From positions 12,700,501 through 12,764,500 of the forward strand of contig NC_088787.1 in NCBI RefSeq assembly GCF_949628265.1: 64,000 nt of DNA, in the 5' to 3' direction. Under the pieces are notes generated by a model. It was not told the DNA's origin. It saw nothing but the letters and a program-made list of their open reading frames with translations, and searched no databases. Position 1 is the first letter of the stretch; each line of letters starts with the position of its first letter. This document shows positions 50,901 through 61,964 of this stretch, piece by piece. The stretch is from Cloeon dipterum. Taxonomy: Eukaryota; Arthropoda; Insecta; Ephemeroptera; Baetidae. The position numbers and the translations under genes are program-made.

Positions 50901-53281
50901 AAATTTGGTTCAGGAAAACATGCAAGCAGCCAATAGGAAAAATGCGCATCATTAAAATTTAAGACATACACCATGCGAATTTTGGATTGGTGATTTCGTT
51001 TCAAAAAGGGATTTCGCTTGTCTGAATAATTTACGTGTCCTATTTCGTAATAAGCCAATAAATAATCCAATGCAACGTTACAGTCTCTTTGTTTTATATA
51101 ATATTCATTATTTTGTTGAACTCTGCTCAGGTGGTGCAGCCGTACTGCCTGCTCATGCTGGTCGCCTTGGTCCACTTCTGCAACTTCACGCAGCTCAACT
51201 GCTGGATGAAGAGCGCGATTGCCGCCGTCATGGCCGCCACTTTTCTCGCCCTGGTGGCGCACAGTCCTGGCTGCGACCTGAACGCTGCCGCCTTCAACTC
51301 GACGGCTGGTGCCAACTTCACTGACGTGGAGGATGGGCAGAGGGTCCTCGGCTCGGCCGAGCAGCTCTTCAGGCAGGAGGTGTACGTAGACGTCTTCCTG
51401 CTGCTGCTGCTGATCGTTCTGCTCAACCGCGAGTTCGAGATAAGCTTCCGGCTGAGCTTCCACGGCAACGCGTTGGCCGCCACCGACCGCGCCAGAGTGC
51501 AGGCGACCAAAAACCAGGTTAGTCATGTTTTAAGCAATCTGCTTTCTTTTGAATTAAATTAAAGCACGTGAAATTCAGGTCTGACAATGAGGCAGTATAT
51601 TGATCCATTTTTTGTCAATTCAGCGATTTCAGACGTCTGAATATCTAAAAATAATTAACGTCCGCGTTAGAAGCTGTTTTCAAATTCAATTAGAGTAAAA
51701 ACTATTAAAATGAAATAACCAACATTGTACTGACAGTTAACTAGAGAATAAATTTTCAGATATTTAGGGGATTTCTTCTCTTTTTAGGAAATATGTTAAG
51801 AAATTTTTGACAGTAAAGCTAAAAATAAAGAAGGAATGGCTATACAACTCCGGTTTTCTTGTTAAAAATTTTCCTAATTCAGAAAATCCGTAATTTTAGG
51901 GTTTATAATAATATTTATGCTATTTTTCGCAACTTGGCTTTTTTATTTCGAAATCCTTGATTTTGTCTTTTCTTAAAATTAAATCAATTTCTCCCCACCT
52001 TTTAAAATTAGTTCCAGGACTAGTAGCTTTTAAATTCCATCTTGAAGCGCATTTATTACGGGAATTTGGAAAAAAATAGGTAAAAATGACAGACTGACAA
52101 ATCTTCAAACCTCTGTTTGAGCGTGGCTATTTTAAGTCCTAAAATTGCGTCATTCGTGCTCATTTGATAACTAGAAGTAAATCAGAGACACAGAAAAATA
52201 CTCTTTTAAATTTCAAACTAAAGTTATCAAAGGATTAATGATTATTCTCTTGAAAAACATTGAAAGATCTTCATCTCTATTGATAATCTTTCACGTGCCA
52301 TGTTCGTTTCCGGGAAAACACTGGAAAAATAGGGGTTTCGCAGTTTTTCTACCACGTGTTATTTATCACCACTTTTTTTACCAATTTCTCGCGAAAGAAT
52401 TGCAAGAAATTAATTTTTTAATTTTTTTTCTAACCAAAATTATAAATTTGTAGGTGTGAAAATTAAGTTAATAAATGCTCTTTGGCAGAGTTTTTGTGTA
52501 AACCTATAGCCCAAGTCAAATGACTAACAAATTCTTCTAATGATGCTCGCAAGAACCAGTTTTTGTCACCCTAATTGTTCTTTCTGCATATATTAACTCC
52601 CTTCTGATGCTTTCGCTTCAGGTGGACTGGCTGCTGCACAACATCATTCCGCGGCACGTGGCCGAACAGATCAAGAGCAAAGCCATGTATTCAGAAAACC
52701 ACCGGCAGGTGGGCATCCTGTTCGCGTCGATCGTGAACTTCAACGAGATGTACGACGAGTCGTACCTGGGCGGGCGCGAGTATTTGCGCGTTCTCAACGA
52801 GCTGATCAGCGACTTCGACGAGCTGCTGCACAAGAGCGAGTTCAAGAACGTGGAGAAGATCAAGACGATCGGCAGCACGTACATGGCGGCCTCCGGGCTG
52901 AACCCGAAACTGCGGGCGGCCAACGGCCACCAGCACCACCACCTGTTCGAGCTGGTCGAGTTCGCTCGGGCCATGCAACGCGTCGTGGCCGACTTCAACA
53001 AGGACCTGCTCGAGTTCAAGTTGGTGCTGCGCATCGGCTACAATCACGGCGACGTCACGGCCGGCGTCATCGGCACCACCAAGCTCTATTACGACATCTG
53101 GGGCGACGCCGTCAACATCGCCAGCCGCATGGATTCGACCGGCGTGCGCGAACGGATCCAGGTCGGCGAGTCGTGCCTGCCCGAGCTCGCCGAGCGCTAT
53201 CAATTTGAACCCAGAGGATCCATCTACGTCAAGGGCAAGGACAACATGCGCGTCTTCCTGCTCAAGGACGAGGACAGCTGA
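44958..53281 (+). CDS. ADCY9: adenylate cyclase type 9 (Drosophila Ac13E type)
   Basis: Plasma-membrane enzyme converting ATP to cAMP. Nine coding exons: 44958-45830, 47231-47870, 48393-48617, 48679-48752, 48810-48962, 49057-49156, 49362-49909, 51131-51517, 52622-53281; 3660 nt, 1219 aa (human 1353). Order: cytosolic N-terminus, first six-helix membrane block (about 90-260), C1 catalytic domain (about 290-510), low-complexity Ser/Pro-rich C1b, second membrane block (about 750-980) and C2 (1001-1219). C1 metal aspartates are present: FADIVGF (Asp351) and LGDCYYC (Asp395). C2 has KIKTIG (Lys1081) and DIWGDAVNIASRMDSTG (Asp1158, Asn1165, Arg1169). RRFKFDVWSNDV in C1 and VDWLLHNIIP in C2 are type-9 signatures. 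An in-frame stop precedes the ATG. Exons are strikingly GC-rich relative to introns. A MITE ends 49 bp before exon 2. Confidence 0.96.
46911..47182. mobile_element. GC-rich MITE, copy 3 (ADCY9 intron 1)
   Basis: About 272 bp. The left terminus AGAGGTCTCGGCC has one change from the consensus; the right terminus GGCTGAGACCTCT is intact. Internal blocks match copies 1 and 2. A target duplication is not clear. It ends 48 bp before the first base of ADCY9 exon 2, so it occupies the 3' end of the intron. Confidence 0.85.
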
Positions 53282-55440
53282 CTGCCGAAACATTCCCCCA
53301 AATAATATTCGTTTCGAAACGCGGTTGATCTTTTTTACATTACTCGGCAATGTCTCGCGGTGTGTCTAGTATTAATCGAGGATGCTGAGCTTTGGTCCAA
53401 TGGGATTGTCCGGAATTTTAGATCCGGAATTTGTCCAATGTTAATGACACAATTTTATTATTATACCAGAAAATCATTCTAGACATTCTGCTGGTTTTTG
53501 TGATGATATTCACTCTGTAAACTCTACTTGGCGTTGTTTTATTTCATTATTTTCCAGAAAAGTCCTTGAATATTATATTTTGGCTCTAAAATGCAAATAT
53601 AGCCCAGATTTCTTTTCGAGGGAAAATTCTAAAAATATATCTTATGGGTTAACCAAAAGCCCTTCCGTGAAAATTCAAGTTTTTCTCTGAATGTAAAAAA
53701 TGACTCACCAATCGATCTGTCGTACCAATCTTTGCTGTGGACCAAATTTCATTAAAATTTATCTACAATTGAATTTTTAAATAAATTTTTAAATTTGAAT
53801 CATTTTTTTCAGAGCCACGTAAATCACAAAAAAATTTGAATCTTGAGCCTTCAAAGAAATAGCGAATTCCGCAATTTTGGACAAACTCCATTTGGACTGG
53901 ACAAGGTGACCCACATTCGTAGCAAATCGCTCTGGGAATAAGGTTCCTCAAAATGTGTGACAATATGAACCCAAAAAATAAAGATGTATTAGTTTGATTT
54001 CAAAGTGCCATTGTCGTTTGTCAAGAAATTGTGATCTATTCGGGGCCTTTTTTACTCATGGCCTGTCTTATGTGCATCGTATTGCCGGCTGCAGTGTGTG
54101 CCACTCTGATTAATTTTCACGCTCTCTGCAGCCAATTTGAGACGTGCTTGAGATTTTCCAAATTTTTCGTTTCACGTCGGAAAAAGATCTAATGCGCACG
54201 CACGCGTTTTCAACATTCCTCTTTATTCTTTGTTGATATTTAGTTTGCTTAATTAAAGACGATACATTTGCCCTCTCCCATACAATCTCTTGCCATGTAA
54301 TTATGCGACTCTGAATTCTAATTGGAATTTTGTGATTATAAAATTAAGATCACCAAGCAAAAACGTAATTATTATTACTATTATGATAATACTATACATA
54401 ATCTTTTTAATGATATTCCAGAATTTACCTGATATTGACAAAAACGTACTTGTGATTGGAATTAATGGATAAATGTTTGTTGCCTTATTATTACATATAT
54501 ATTATGTATATGTCATTGTTGTCGAAAATATGGTTATAATTATACAAATGGCAACTGCATCTGTTTATGGCGGTGCCCTTTAATTTGCAGCTGTCATTTT
54601 TTATTCACCTGTTTTATTACTGAGCGAAGTTATTGAAAACACTTTACGTGTGTGCTGTACTGAGCTGATTACAAAATTATTAAATTGCTGACTTTTTAAC
54701 ATTACACGAGGAAATATATATTTAACTTTTTGTGAGGAAGAATGCTACTTTTTTATTGAAAGAATTAAAATATCCTAATTATACACAACGTTAATATTTT
54801 CATGCAATAGCGAGCGCGCATTTTGATTTGAACGACGTTTTTGTTTCCGGTGATTTGCGCGCGTGAGTTTGGCAGATTTTTTTCAATTCGTTTGAAATAT
54901 GGCAAAATATCTGGCAGTATATGAACTCAAAGCGAGCTGACGGCGTGGGAATGAATATTTATTTTCATTTTTAATGTTAAAACAAACAAGCTAAGCACAC
55001 ACGGGCATTGGATTTGTTTCCGTGTGCGCTGATCCCCTTTGGCAGATTTGAGGGGCTGCCAATTTTCTATTAATTTGAAAAGGTTGAAAATATCTGTTTT
55101 AAACGAGTTAAAGGAAATTAAAATAAAGCTTGCCACCGATGGACTCGCTTTTTGATCAACTAAAACTATAAGAGCGGACTAGTGATAAAAATGATAAAAT
55201 TCATGACGTCCAAATAATGCACTCATTACCAGAAAGATCAACATACGCTTGAAGAAATCTTGCCAGCTTCGCCACTTTACTCTCCGAGATTTACCTCTCT
55301 CCCACAAAATTTCACATGCGTAAAATTCAATCTTCAATTCTACTCTATAGTATCACAAACACTAATAGGAAAAATTCCGTGTATCTTTTTGATGACCCTA
55401 TTTTAAAATGGTCGCATAAATAAAAAAAAAACACTCGGAA
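53282..55440. other. intergenic AT-rich DNA after ADCY9
   Basis: The first part is the ADCY9 3' UTR; a candidate poly(A) signal AATAAA is at 53977-53982. No gene, RNA gene or organised repeat was recognised in the rest. Confidence 0.55.
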
Positions 55441-55442
55441 GG

Positions 55443-56010
55443 TCCAAGTCAGAGCCAATTGTCCAGGCAAATGGTTTGCGGCAAGGCCATTGCATTTTTC
55501 CTTTTCTTTTTATCTTTTCATTAGCAGACATATAAACTCACTTCTAGAAAAGGTGACATATGTTAAACTCATCCTCTATGCTGATGACATGGCTTTCAAT
55601 TTCCAATCATTTGGAGGATCTTTACACTTTTACTAATATGCTATTTAATGGAGAGGAAATTAGAACTAAATTTTCAAAAATATAAAATCGATAAGTTCAG
55701 AAATGGAGGGCGTGGTAGGCTTGGGAAGTCTGACTCTTTTGTGCTAAATGATGAGAAAATTGAGTAAGTCTCCGAGTTCAATTATTTAGGAGTCACGCTC
55801 CAATCCTCTGGCCGCTCATTTTCGAAACATATTTTGAAAAAAGCTAGAGCAGCAATTTTCGCCACGGCTAAAATGACCTGCTTCCTCTCAAAGTCATCTG
55901 TTAACACGGCCGTAAAGCTTTTTGGTCTTGCAATCGCGCCTATCGCGAGCTATGGTGTTCAGGTATATTATTATTATATTGAAATTGCACCTGCGATACA
56001 ATTCTGCTGG
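55443..56010 (+). pseudogene. decayed non-LTR retrotransposon reverse-transcriptase fragment
   Basis: Three collinear reverse-transcriptase segments lie in different frames. A NGLRQG...PFLFIFSLADI segment (about 55467-55530) matches the motif before the active site. Then KLILYADDMAF (about 55563-55595) holds the YADD catalytic box. Then NYLGVTLQSSGRSFSKHI and KKARAAIFATAKMTCF through IAPIASYGVQV (about 55780-55965) form the thumb region usual in jockey/I/CR1-type elements. A one-base shift separates the first two segments and there are several in-frame stops (for example TAA at 55531 and at 55762). It is dead and truncated at both ends. Confidence 0.85.
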
Positions 56011-56333
56011 ACAAAAAGTAAAAAATTGCCACGCGTTTGCCTGTTTCACAACTTCAATTATTATATTGCATAGAGAGGAAATTAAACGGCGCTCTCCCAC
56101 ATTTTTCTATTAAATGACGCACACCTTTTGTTTTCATTTCAAATGCAATTTAAATAAGAGAATTGAGAAATATTAGAAAAAGATCAGTCTGAACATCCTG
56201 GAAAATTACGAAAAGGAAATTAAATTAACAGACGGGGTTTAAAAGGAATAAAATCGTGAATCTGATAATTTTCAATTATACTGAAGCAAATGCGTGCTAG
56301 TGATTTGGAACCTGATTGTTTTGGCAAGGAGAA

Positions 56334-59300
56334 ATGATCTGCTTTGCAATATTCTTTTGGGCTCTACACAGCCTCTCAGTCGTCACTGGGGTGAGAATAA
56401 GTCGCACTTTCTTGATTTTGAATTATGAGATAAACGAGCTCTTCTTTACTTTTATTTCCCTAATAAAGATAGAAACCAAAGCAGCAACATGCACTGCGAA
56501 TTGCTCACAATACAGGAGAACTCAAAAGGTTCGCTAACAATACATGATTTAAACTTGAATTTAATTTACAAAAAAAAAAAATACAAAACAGAACTTCATC
56601 GAAACCAGCAATCCAGAGGGTATGTATATGTTCAAATACGTTTCGGTTTTATTTTCTTACTGTTGCAATGTTTTCCAGATTTCATATCAATCACAGATAG
56701 TTTTGTTATATATATTTTTAATTGGAAACAGAGACTAAACTTTATGACCGTAAGGCTTGATGTCGGAGTTTTTAAAAGAAAATAAATTCATGATGGCCAT
56801 CAAAAAAGAATTCAAATGTGGCCACTTGCTTTACTCAGGAACTACAAAAGTCAGCTAAATATTTGAAATATATTAATTTTGATTGGTTGGAATAACACAA
56901 GCATGATTAATTTAGGTTACTTTCGAGGAAGCTGTGATTGCTTGCACGAAACGCAAAATGCATCTTGTCTCGATAAATGACGGAGAAAAACACAGAAAAT
57001 GCTTTATAGAAAGATCTAAGACAGTTTGGACTCCCATGTTATTAAACATGCAAGGTGAGTGTCGAGCCGTAAATATTTGAAAAAAATTATTTTTCTTGTG
57101 GGGTAAAACAGATGTATCCAAAACTATTTTGTTTTGGACAAGTGGAATGGCAGAGGGCAGATCATCGACCTGCAAAAATGCTGCATACTCCTGGTGCGCC
57201 GTTAACAGGAGCGTAATCCAGCCAACGGCATTTGCACTTCCGAAGGAAAGATCAAGTAAAAAATGCTTGGCATTTGATGTCACTACCGGATTTTTGGACA
57301 GACGCAGTTGCACCGATAAAGTTGGGTTTATTTGCGAGGTATAGTTTTAATATGCTAATTTGAAACACACTCACTAACTTTACGCACTTTTTGTAGTATC
57401 AATGCATTAATCCGGTGTGTCCTCAAGAAAGCTTCTGCCTTAGAGACGTAAAATGTTTTTATTTTTAATGCTTTTTTTGAGCACAACGAACATCCCTATT
57501 GCAGTCCAAATTGTTTACAAAAAACAACAAGCTCTTAAGTACGTTATATTTAATTAATTGATTTGTTTAAAATAAATTGGAGATGATGCTTGAAGATGGT
57601 AATATCTACGGGAGTTGGCTTCAATTGACGTTGGGTGGGGAAAAGTTCGCATATCTCTTTGGAAATGAAAAGGTGTATAAAATTTACTTACATGAGATTT
57701 TAATTTTAAACATTTCTCTTCAGATGACCTGGTCAGAGAATTTTAGGTTCTGCTGCAAGATAGGAATGAAACCTATTAGACTCAGTGACGAATTTTTAGA
57801 CACAATGAATAGCAATAAATATCCCCTGAGTATGAGCAGCAATTTTTTCAAAATACACCCAAGTCCAATTCAGGCTATATGCCATTTTTCAGCTGCGTCC
57901 TTTTATTGGACAGCGGCGACTCGACAAGGGTGCATAGGACACTACAAATTCTGCTCCCATGACAATTTAGGTCCGTGGGATTCACATGACACACTTTGGC
58001 AGCAAGTTAATCCAGAAGAAACGGGTTCTTGCCTGGTGCTTAAACAAACAGGATTTGATGTACCACCCTTTGAACTTTTTCAAATATCATGCCAATCTCG
58101 TCTAATTAATTCTGCGTGCGAAATGAGAAATAGCAGCGTCACCGACGTTATTTCAAAAACCACTCGAGATCAAGCAGTATATTTTTGTAGAGTCAATTCT
58201 TAATTAATCAATCATACAAATTCCAGCTTAAGCCTGAAGAGTGCTCAAAGATTCCTTCATGCGAGAAGATAATATGTGTTCCTGATGTAGTTAAATCAAG
58301 TGTAACTTGATATAAAAAGTCTTATACTATTTTATATTTGAAAGGAAAAAAGACTCGTGTTTGAAGCCAATGGAAATCCCATCATGCCACGTATAATAAA
58401 ATTGCACTGATTAAAAACGCAATGGCACCTGCTCTTTCATCCAACAGAACCAACGTTGCTCGGTGACTGGGTTAAATCATGCCATAATTATTACGTAATA
58501 CCCAAAGTAAAGGTGAGTTTTCCTCCAAGATTTTAGCAAGTCTATTTTGGAATCAATTTTCAGCTCTCGTGGAATGATGCTATTGCGTATTGTTGCGGGC
58601 TTGGATTAAAATTGGTGTCGGTGTACTCACACGAAAAGCAACTCTGTCTATTAGACGTTTTACAAAAGAGTATTAAATTGACTAAAACTAATGACCTTTA
58701 TATCAACTTCTCTACACAGAACTAGATATTCCGTTTTGGACATCAGGCACTGATAACTCTTGTCCAGGCGTTTTTAGGCATGTTTCTAAAACTATATATA
58801 GAGCTCATCTTGAGGAAAATTTCCAATTGTCTGCTCTCTTTGTTAACCTGCGCAGATGGTGTTCTGGAGAAGTGTTGGATTTTTTAAAACCGAGTTTGGA
58901 ATGGCTAAAAAACGAGCCAAAATCGAATAACTCCTGCGTGTTTGTGAAAAATAGCGATGTTAATGGTATTTTCATGGCAAAATGCAATACAATAATGTTC
59001 TTCATACATTTACAAGGGCCTCTACTTGGTGCAACAAACTGCAAAAACAAGTTACAATTTATTTGTGAGGTATTATTAGTTGGTCACTTTATATATATGG
59101 CAATAAAATTATTGATTTCTCGTAAGACACGACCTCCAAGTTATGGGAATATTTTATCTTCAATTACCGATGAATGCAAGGCAGTGAACAAGCTGAGCAA
59201 CAGTATATTTCAATATTTAATATTTATTTTGCCATTTTAAAATGTTTTATTATTTCACATTTTCAGGAGAAATCAATTTATTTAATATCGACAACATCAA

Positions 59301-60758
59301 TAGGTTTTCATTTAAAATGAAGGTAGTTTAATTATTGTTTTAATTGCTCTGCCCTGAACATATATGTATTATATCAACAGTGTCACATGTTGTGTGTTGC
59401 AGAGTTGACTACAGTGGTAAGTTTTCAAATTACTTGTAATATAATTCTTATTAATTTTCATGCACAGATATATGGCGGGGAAAATTTTTGGGTGGACAAC
59501 TTGCTGAAATATTTGCGACGTGTTGCATCCTTTCAAATTAGTGTGCCTGGGCGGGGATACGATATACGTGAGTATATTGATTGTTATATGTTTTGTAAAT
59601 CGCTTTTGATATAATGAATATCGAACATACTGAAATATATAGCACAGCTCACTTCAGACAATCTAAATGAAAAGGTGGCGGATCAGTTTGGTGGATTCGA
59701 TAATTTGCTAGCTTTTGTTGCAAGTTCATCAAAACGGAGTACAGCACACAACTCGGAAGACAAAACAAAAATAGAGTTCTTGGAAAAGTTTGAGTCATGT
59801 GGACTAATAGGTGAATGATTGTTTATATTTATTTACAAAAACTGAATTTGCTATTATTTAGTTCAAAAAGGACAAGCCGAATGTTTGTACATCTACGATT
59901 TTGTAAAATGCTTGACAAACGGATCTGAATATTTGTCGAGCATTTCGATATCCGATATTAGGTTTCAATATCAGATGGAGGAGAGCATCCACACTGTAAC
60001 AATGTTGTTGAGCAAAATTTTTTACCTTCGTAATGTGAGCCACTCTTGCAGTCCTCTCCCATTCGTTATGAGGCGCAGCTGAATTCTGCGTGCACATTAT
60101 TCAATGGACCATATGATCCACAGAGTACCGTGGATTACTGCACTTCTTTATGTAGGTTATTCCTTTTATTTTTATTTACCAACTAAATGGCTTTCCGCAG
60201 TCAACAACTTTCAACTAAAAGTTATGAAATCTGATTGGACTTTCTTCACTCAAGAAAATAACAATTTAGAAATTATCAGAGTAAGCGTGCCGGCCGAGCT
60301 TTAATACATTTCACGATTAATATATTATGTCTTAGAAATATTTCAACTATGGGTGCACCTATGTCAATGGAACACTACCGATGGCTACGACATACGCTCA
60401 GTTTGAAGAATATTACTATCTGATGAATGGTTTGGGCTCTTCAAATATTTATCTTATAGTATTTCGTACAAATTCACAATTCGAAGGAACCGATTTCAAC
60501 CTGCTGTGGGACGAGGCAATTGTCACTGGCGGTGGCGAGCTGCGCTGGTGCCGCGAACCCAACACGTCCATTCCGGCATCATTGCAATCCGGCCTGGAAC
60601 TTGTCGGACAATTACCGTTCTTTTTGGTTTCTTTAGCTGGCCCAAAGCCCAACTTTCACGCTGTGCCTCTGGACTCGAATATGGGCATTTATTTGTATTG
60701 CGTACTCGACACTGAGTTTGTAAAGATGTGTCAAGGGATAAGTTTCTTGGCAAAATAG
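56334..60758 (+). CDS. secreted multi-domain C-type-lectin-like protein (4 CTLDs, OBP-like segment)
   Basis: Twenty-two coding exons with mostly 50-60-nt introns: 56334-56390, 56469-56528, 56592-56619, 56679-56749, 56916-57054, 57112-57338, 57397-57447, 57505-57538, 57596-57672, 57724-58176, 58227-58286, 58345-58390, 58448-58506, 58564-58669, 58720-59069, 59381-59416, 59468-59567, 59643-59810, 59862-59995, 60052-60151, 60201-60280, 60336-60758; 2859 nt, 952 aa. Exon 1 is a signal peptide (MICFAIFFWALHSLSVVTG). CTLD1 lies in exons 4-6 (FWTSG, WCAVN, FICE), CTLD2 in 9-10 (FRFCCKIGMKPIRL), CTLD3 in 13-15 (IAYCCGLGLKLVSV, FWTSG, FICE), and CTLD4 in 21-22, with CREPN. Short Cys-rich linkers such as CINPVCPQESFC separate them. 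Exons 17-19 encode a helical stretch with C-x10-C-x8-C spacing. CTLD1-3 lack EPN/QPD and WND, so Ca-dependent sugar binding is doubtful there. Pattern recognition or immune roles are by family only. Exon phases all agree, but the gene could be two genes split near 59070-59380. Confidence 0.75.
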
Positions 60759-61539
60759 TGGACTACCTGTGTTAAGAAACGTAGTTGGAGCAAAAAAATG
60801 GTTTTGAGACAATTAGATTTAAATGGTTTAAGTTGGTTTAAAACATATGTTGTTTGCAGCACAAATTAAGTAATTAATTCCAGCTTTTGATTTGCGTTTT
60901 TTGCCTTTCTCGATTTTTGCTTTTACTTTGCTTGATGTTATAGTATAGATAATTTAAAAAAAACTTATTGTGAGTGGCTCCACTCTTTTTTCTTAAATTT
61001 AAATATTAAACCTGTGTGTGTATTTCTTTCTTTGTCTTAAATATAATTTATCTTGGGATAAAGGGACCATAAATAATTAAAATTGTATTTTTATTAATCT
61101 AATCATCAAATTATAAAAAAGTGAATGCCATTCTAAAAGGAAAAACTTTTTAAACAATTGAGTATCTGATATCTCTTTTAGGACTTTTTTAAGCTCATGA
61201 GTTGCGTAGTAAACTTATGCTTATTTCACAATCTATGCAATAAACCTTAACATCAGTTCGGAGGCTCGTACACGTACAGTTTCCAACTCAAAATCGAAAA
61301 TTTAGTTTGTCTAGCGAGAGTGCGGCTAATGGGCAGAGCATAATTGGGCAGTTGCAAAGAATTTGGAGCCTCCAATTACATCTGTACATAATTGAATAAA
61401 TAATACGGGTGGGAAAGTAATTGCATTTCATTCGTACAATATTTATTTACTCCCCAATTTCCCGTTCATGTGACTGAAAAATTCTAACTGATAAATTGTT
61501 CTATTTTATTGACAATACATGAATATCTTCTAGTGCTTT
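60759..61539. other. AT-rich DNA after the lectin-like gene
   Basis: Presumed 3' UTR and intergenic DNA; no organised feature recognised. Confidence 0.55.
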
Positions 61540-61680
61540 GCGCGGGTCGCGGGTATGAAGGTTGAACCCGCAAAACCCGCACCAAACCCGCGGGTGTGGG
61601 TCCAGATTTTGCAAATCCAATATGGCTTTGCGGGTGCGGGTTGGCGTAGTGCGGGTTGACTCAGCAAACCCGCAACTTTT
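61540..61680. repeat. cluster of AACCCGC / GCGGGTT motifs in inverted arrangement
   Basis: GAACCCGCAAAACCCGCACC on the left is mirrored by GCGGGTGCGGGTTGG and GTGCGGGTTGACTCAGC on the right, giving a fold-back of about 140 bp. It is similar in style to 22945-23090. It directly adjoins the minisatellite. Confidence 0.55.
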
Positions 61681-61718
61681 TTGTAATTCTAATAGCACCA
61701 ACAACAGACCCTCCTGCC

Positions 61719-61964
61719 AGCACCAAAAACAGAAAAAACGGCCCCTCCTGCTAGTACCAAAAAATGACCCCTCTGCACCAAAAAATGACCCCTATAAACC
61801 AAAAAATGACCCCTATACACCAAAAAGTGACCCCTATACACCAAAAAAATGACCCCTCTGCACCAAAAAGTGACCCCTATGCACCAAAAAGTGACCTCTA
61901 TGCACCAAAAAGTGACCCCTATGCTGAAAAAAGTGACCCCTCTGCACCAAAAAGTGACCCCTAT
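61719..61964. repeat. minisatellite, left flank array
   Basis: Tandem 20-24-bp units of the form TGACCCCTATGCACCAAAAAG, about 11 copies with variants (TCTGCACC, TATACACC, TATGCTGAAA). The frames on both strands read Asp-Pro-rich or His-Arg-rich repeats and are not genes. Confidence 0.9.

Noticed and set aside
59267-59320. Extra exon of the lectin-like gene in the 311-nt intron
   Set aside because: The frame compatible with exon 15 meets TGA before the donor; other frames break phase with exon 16.
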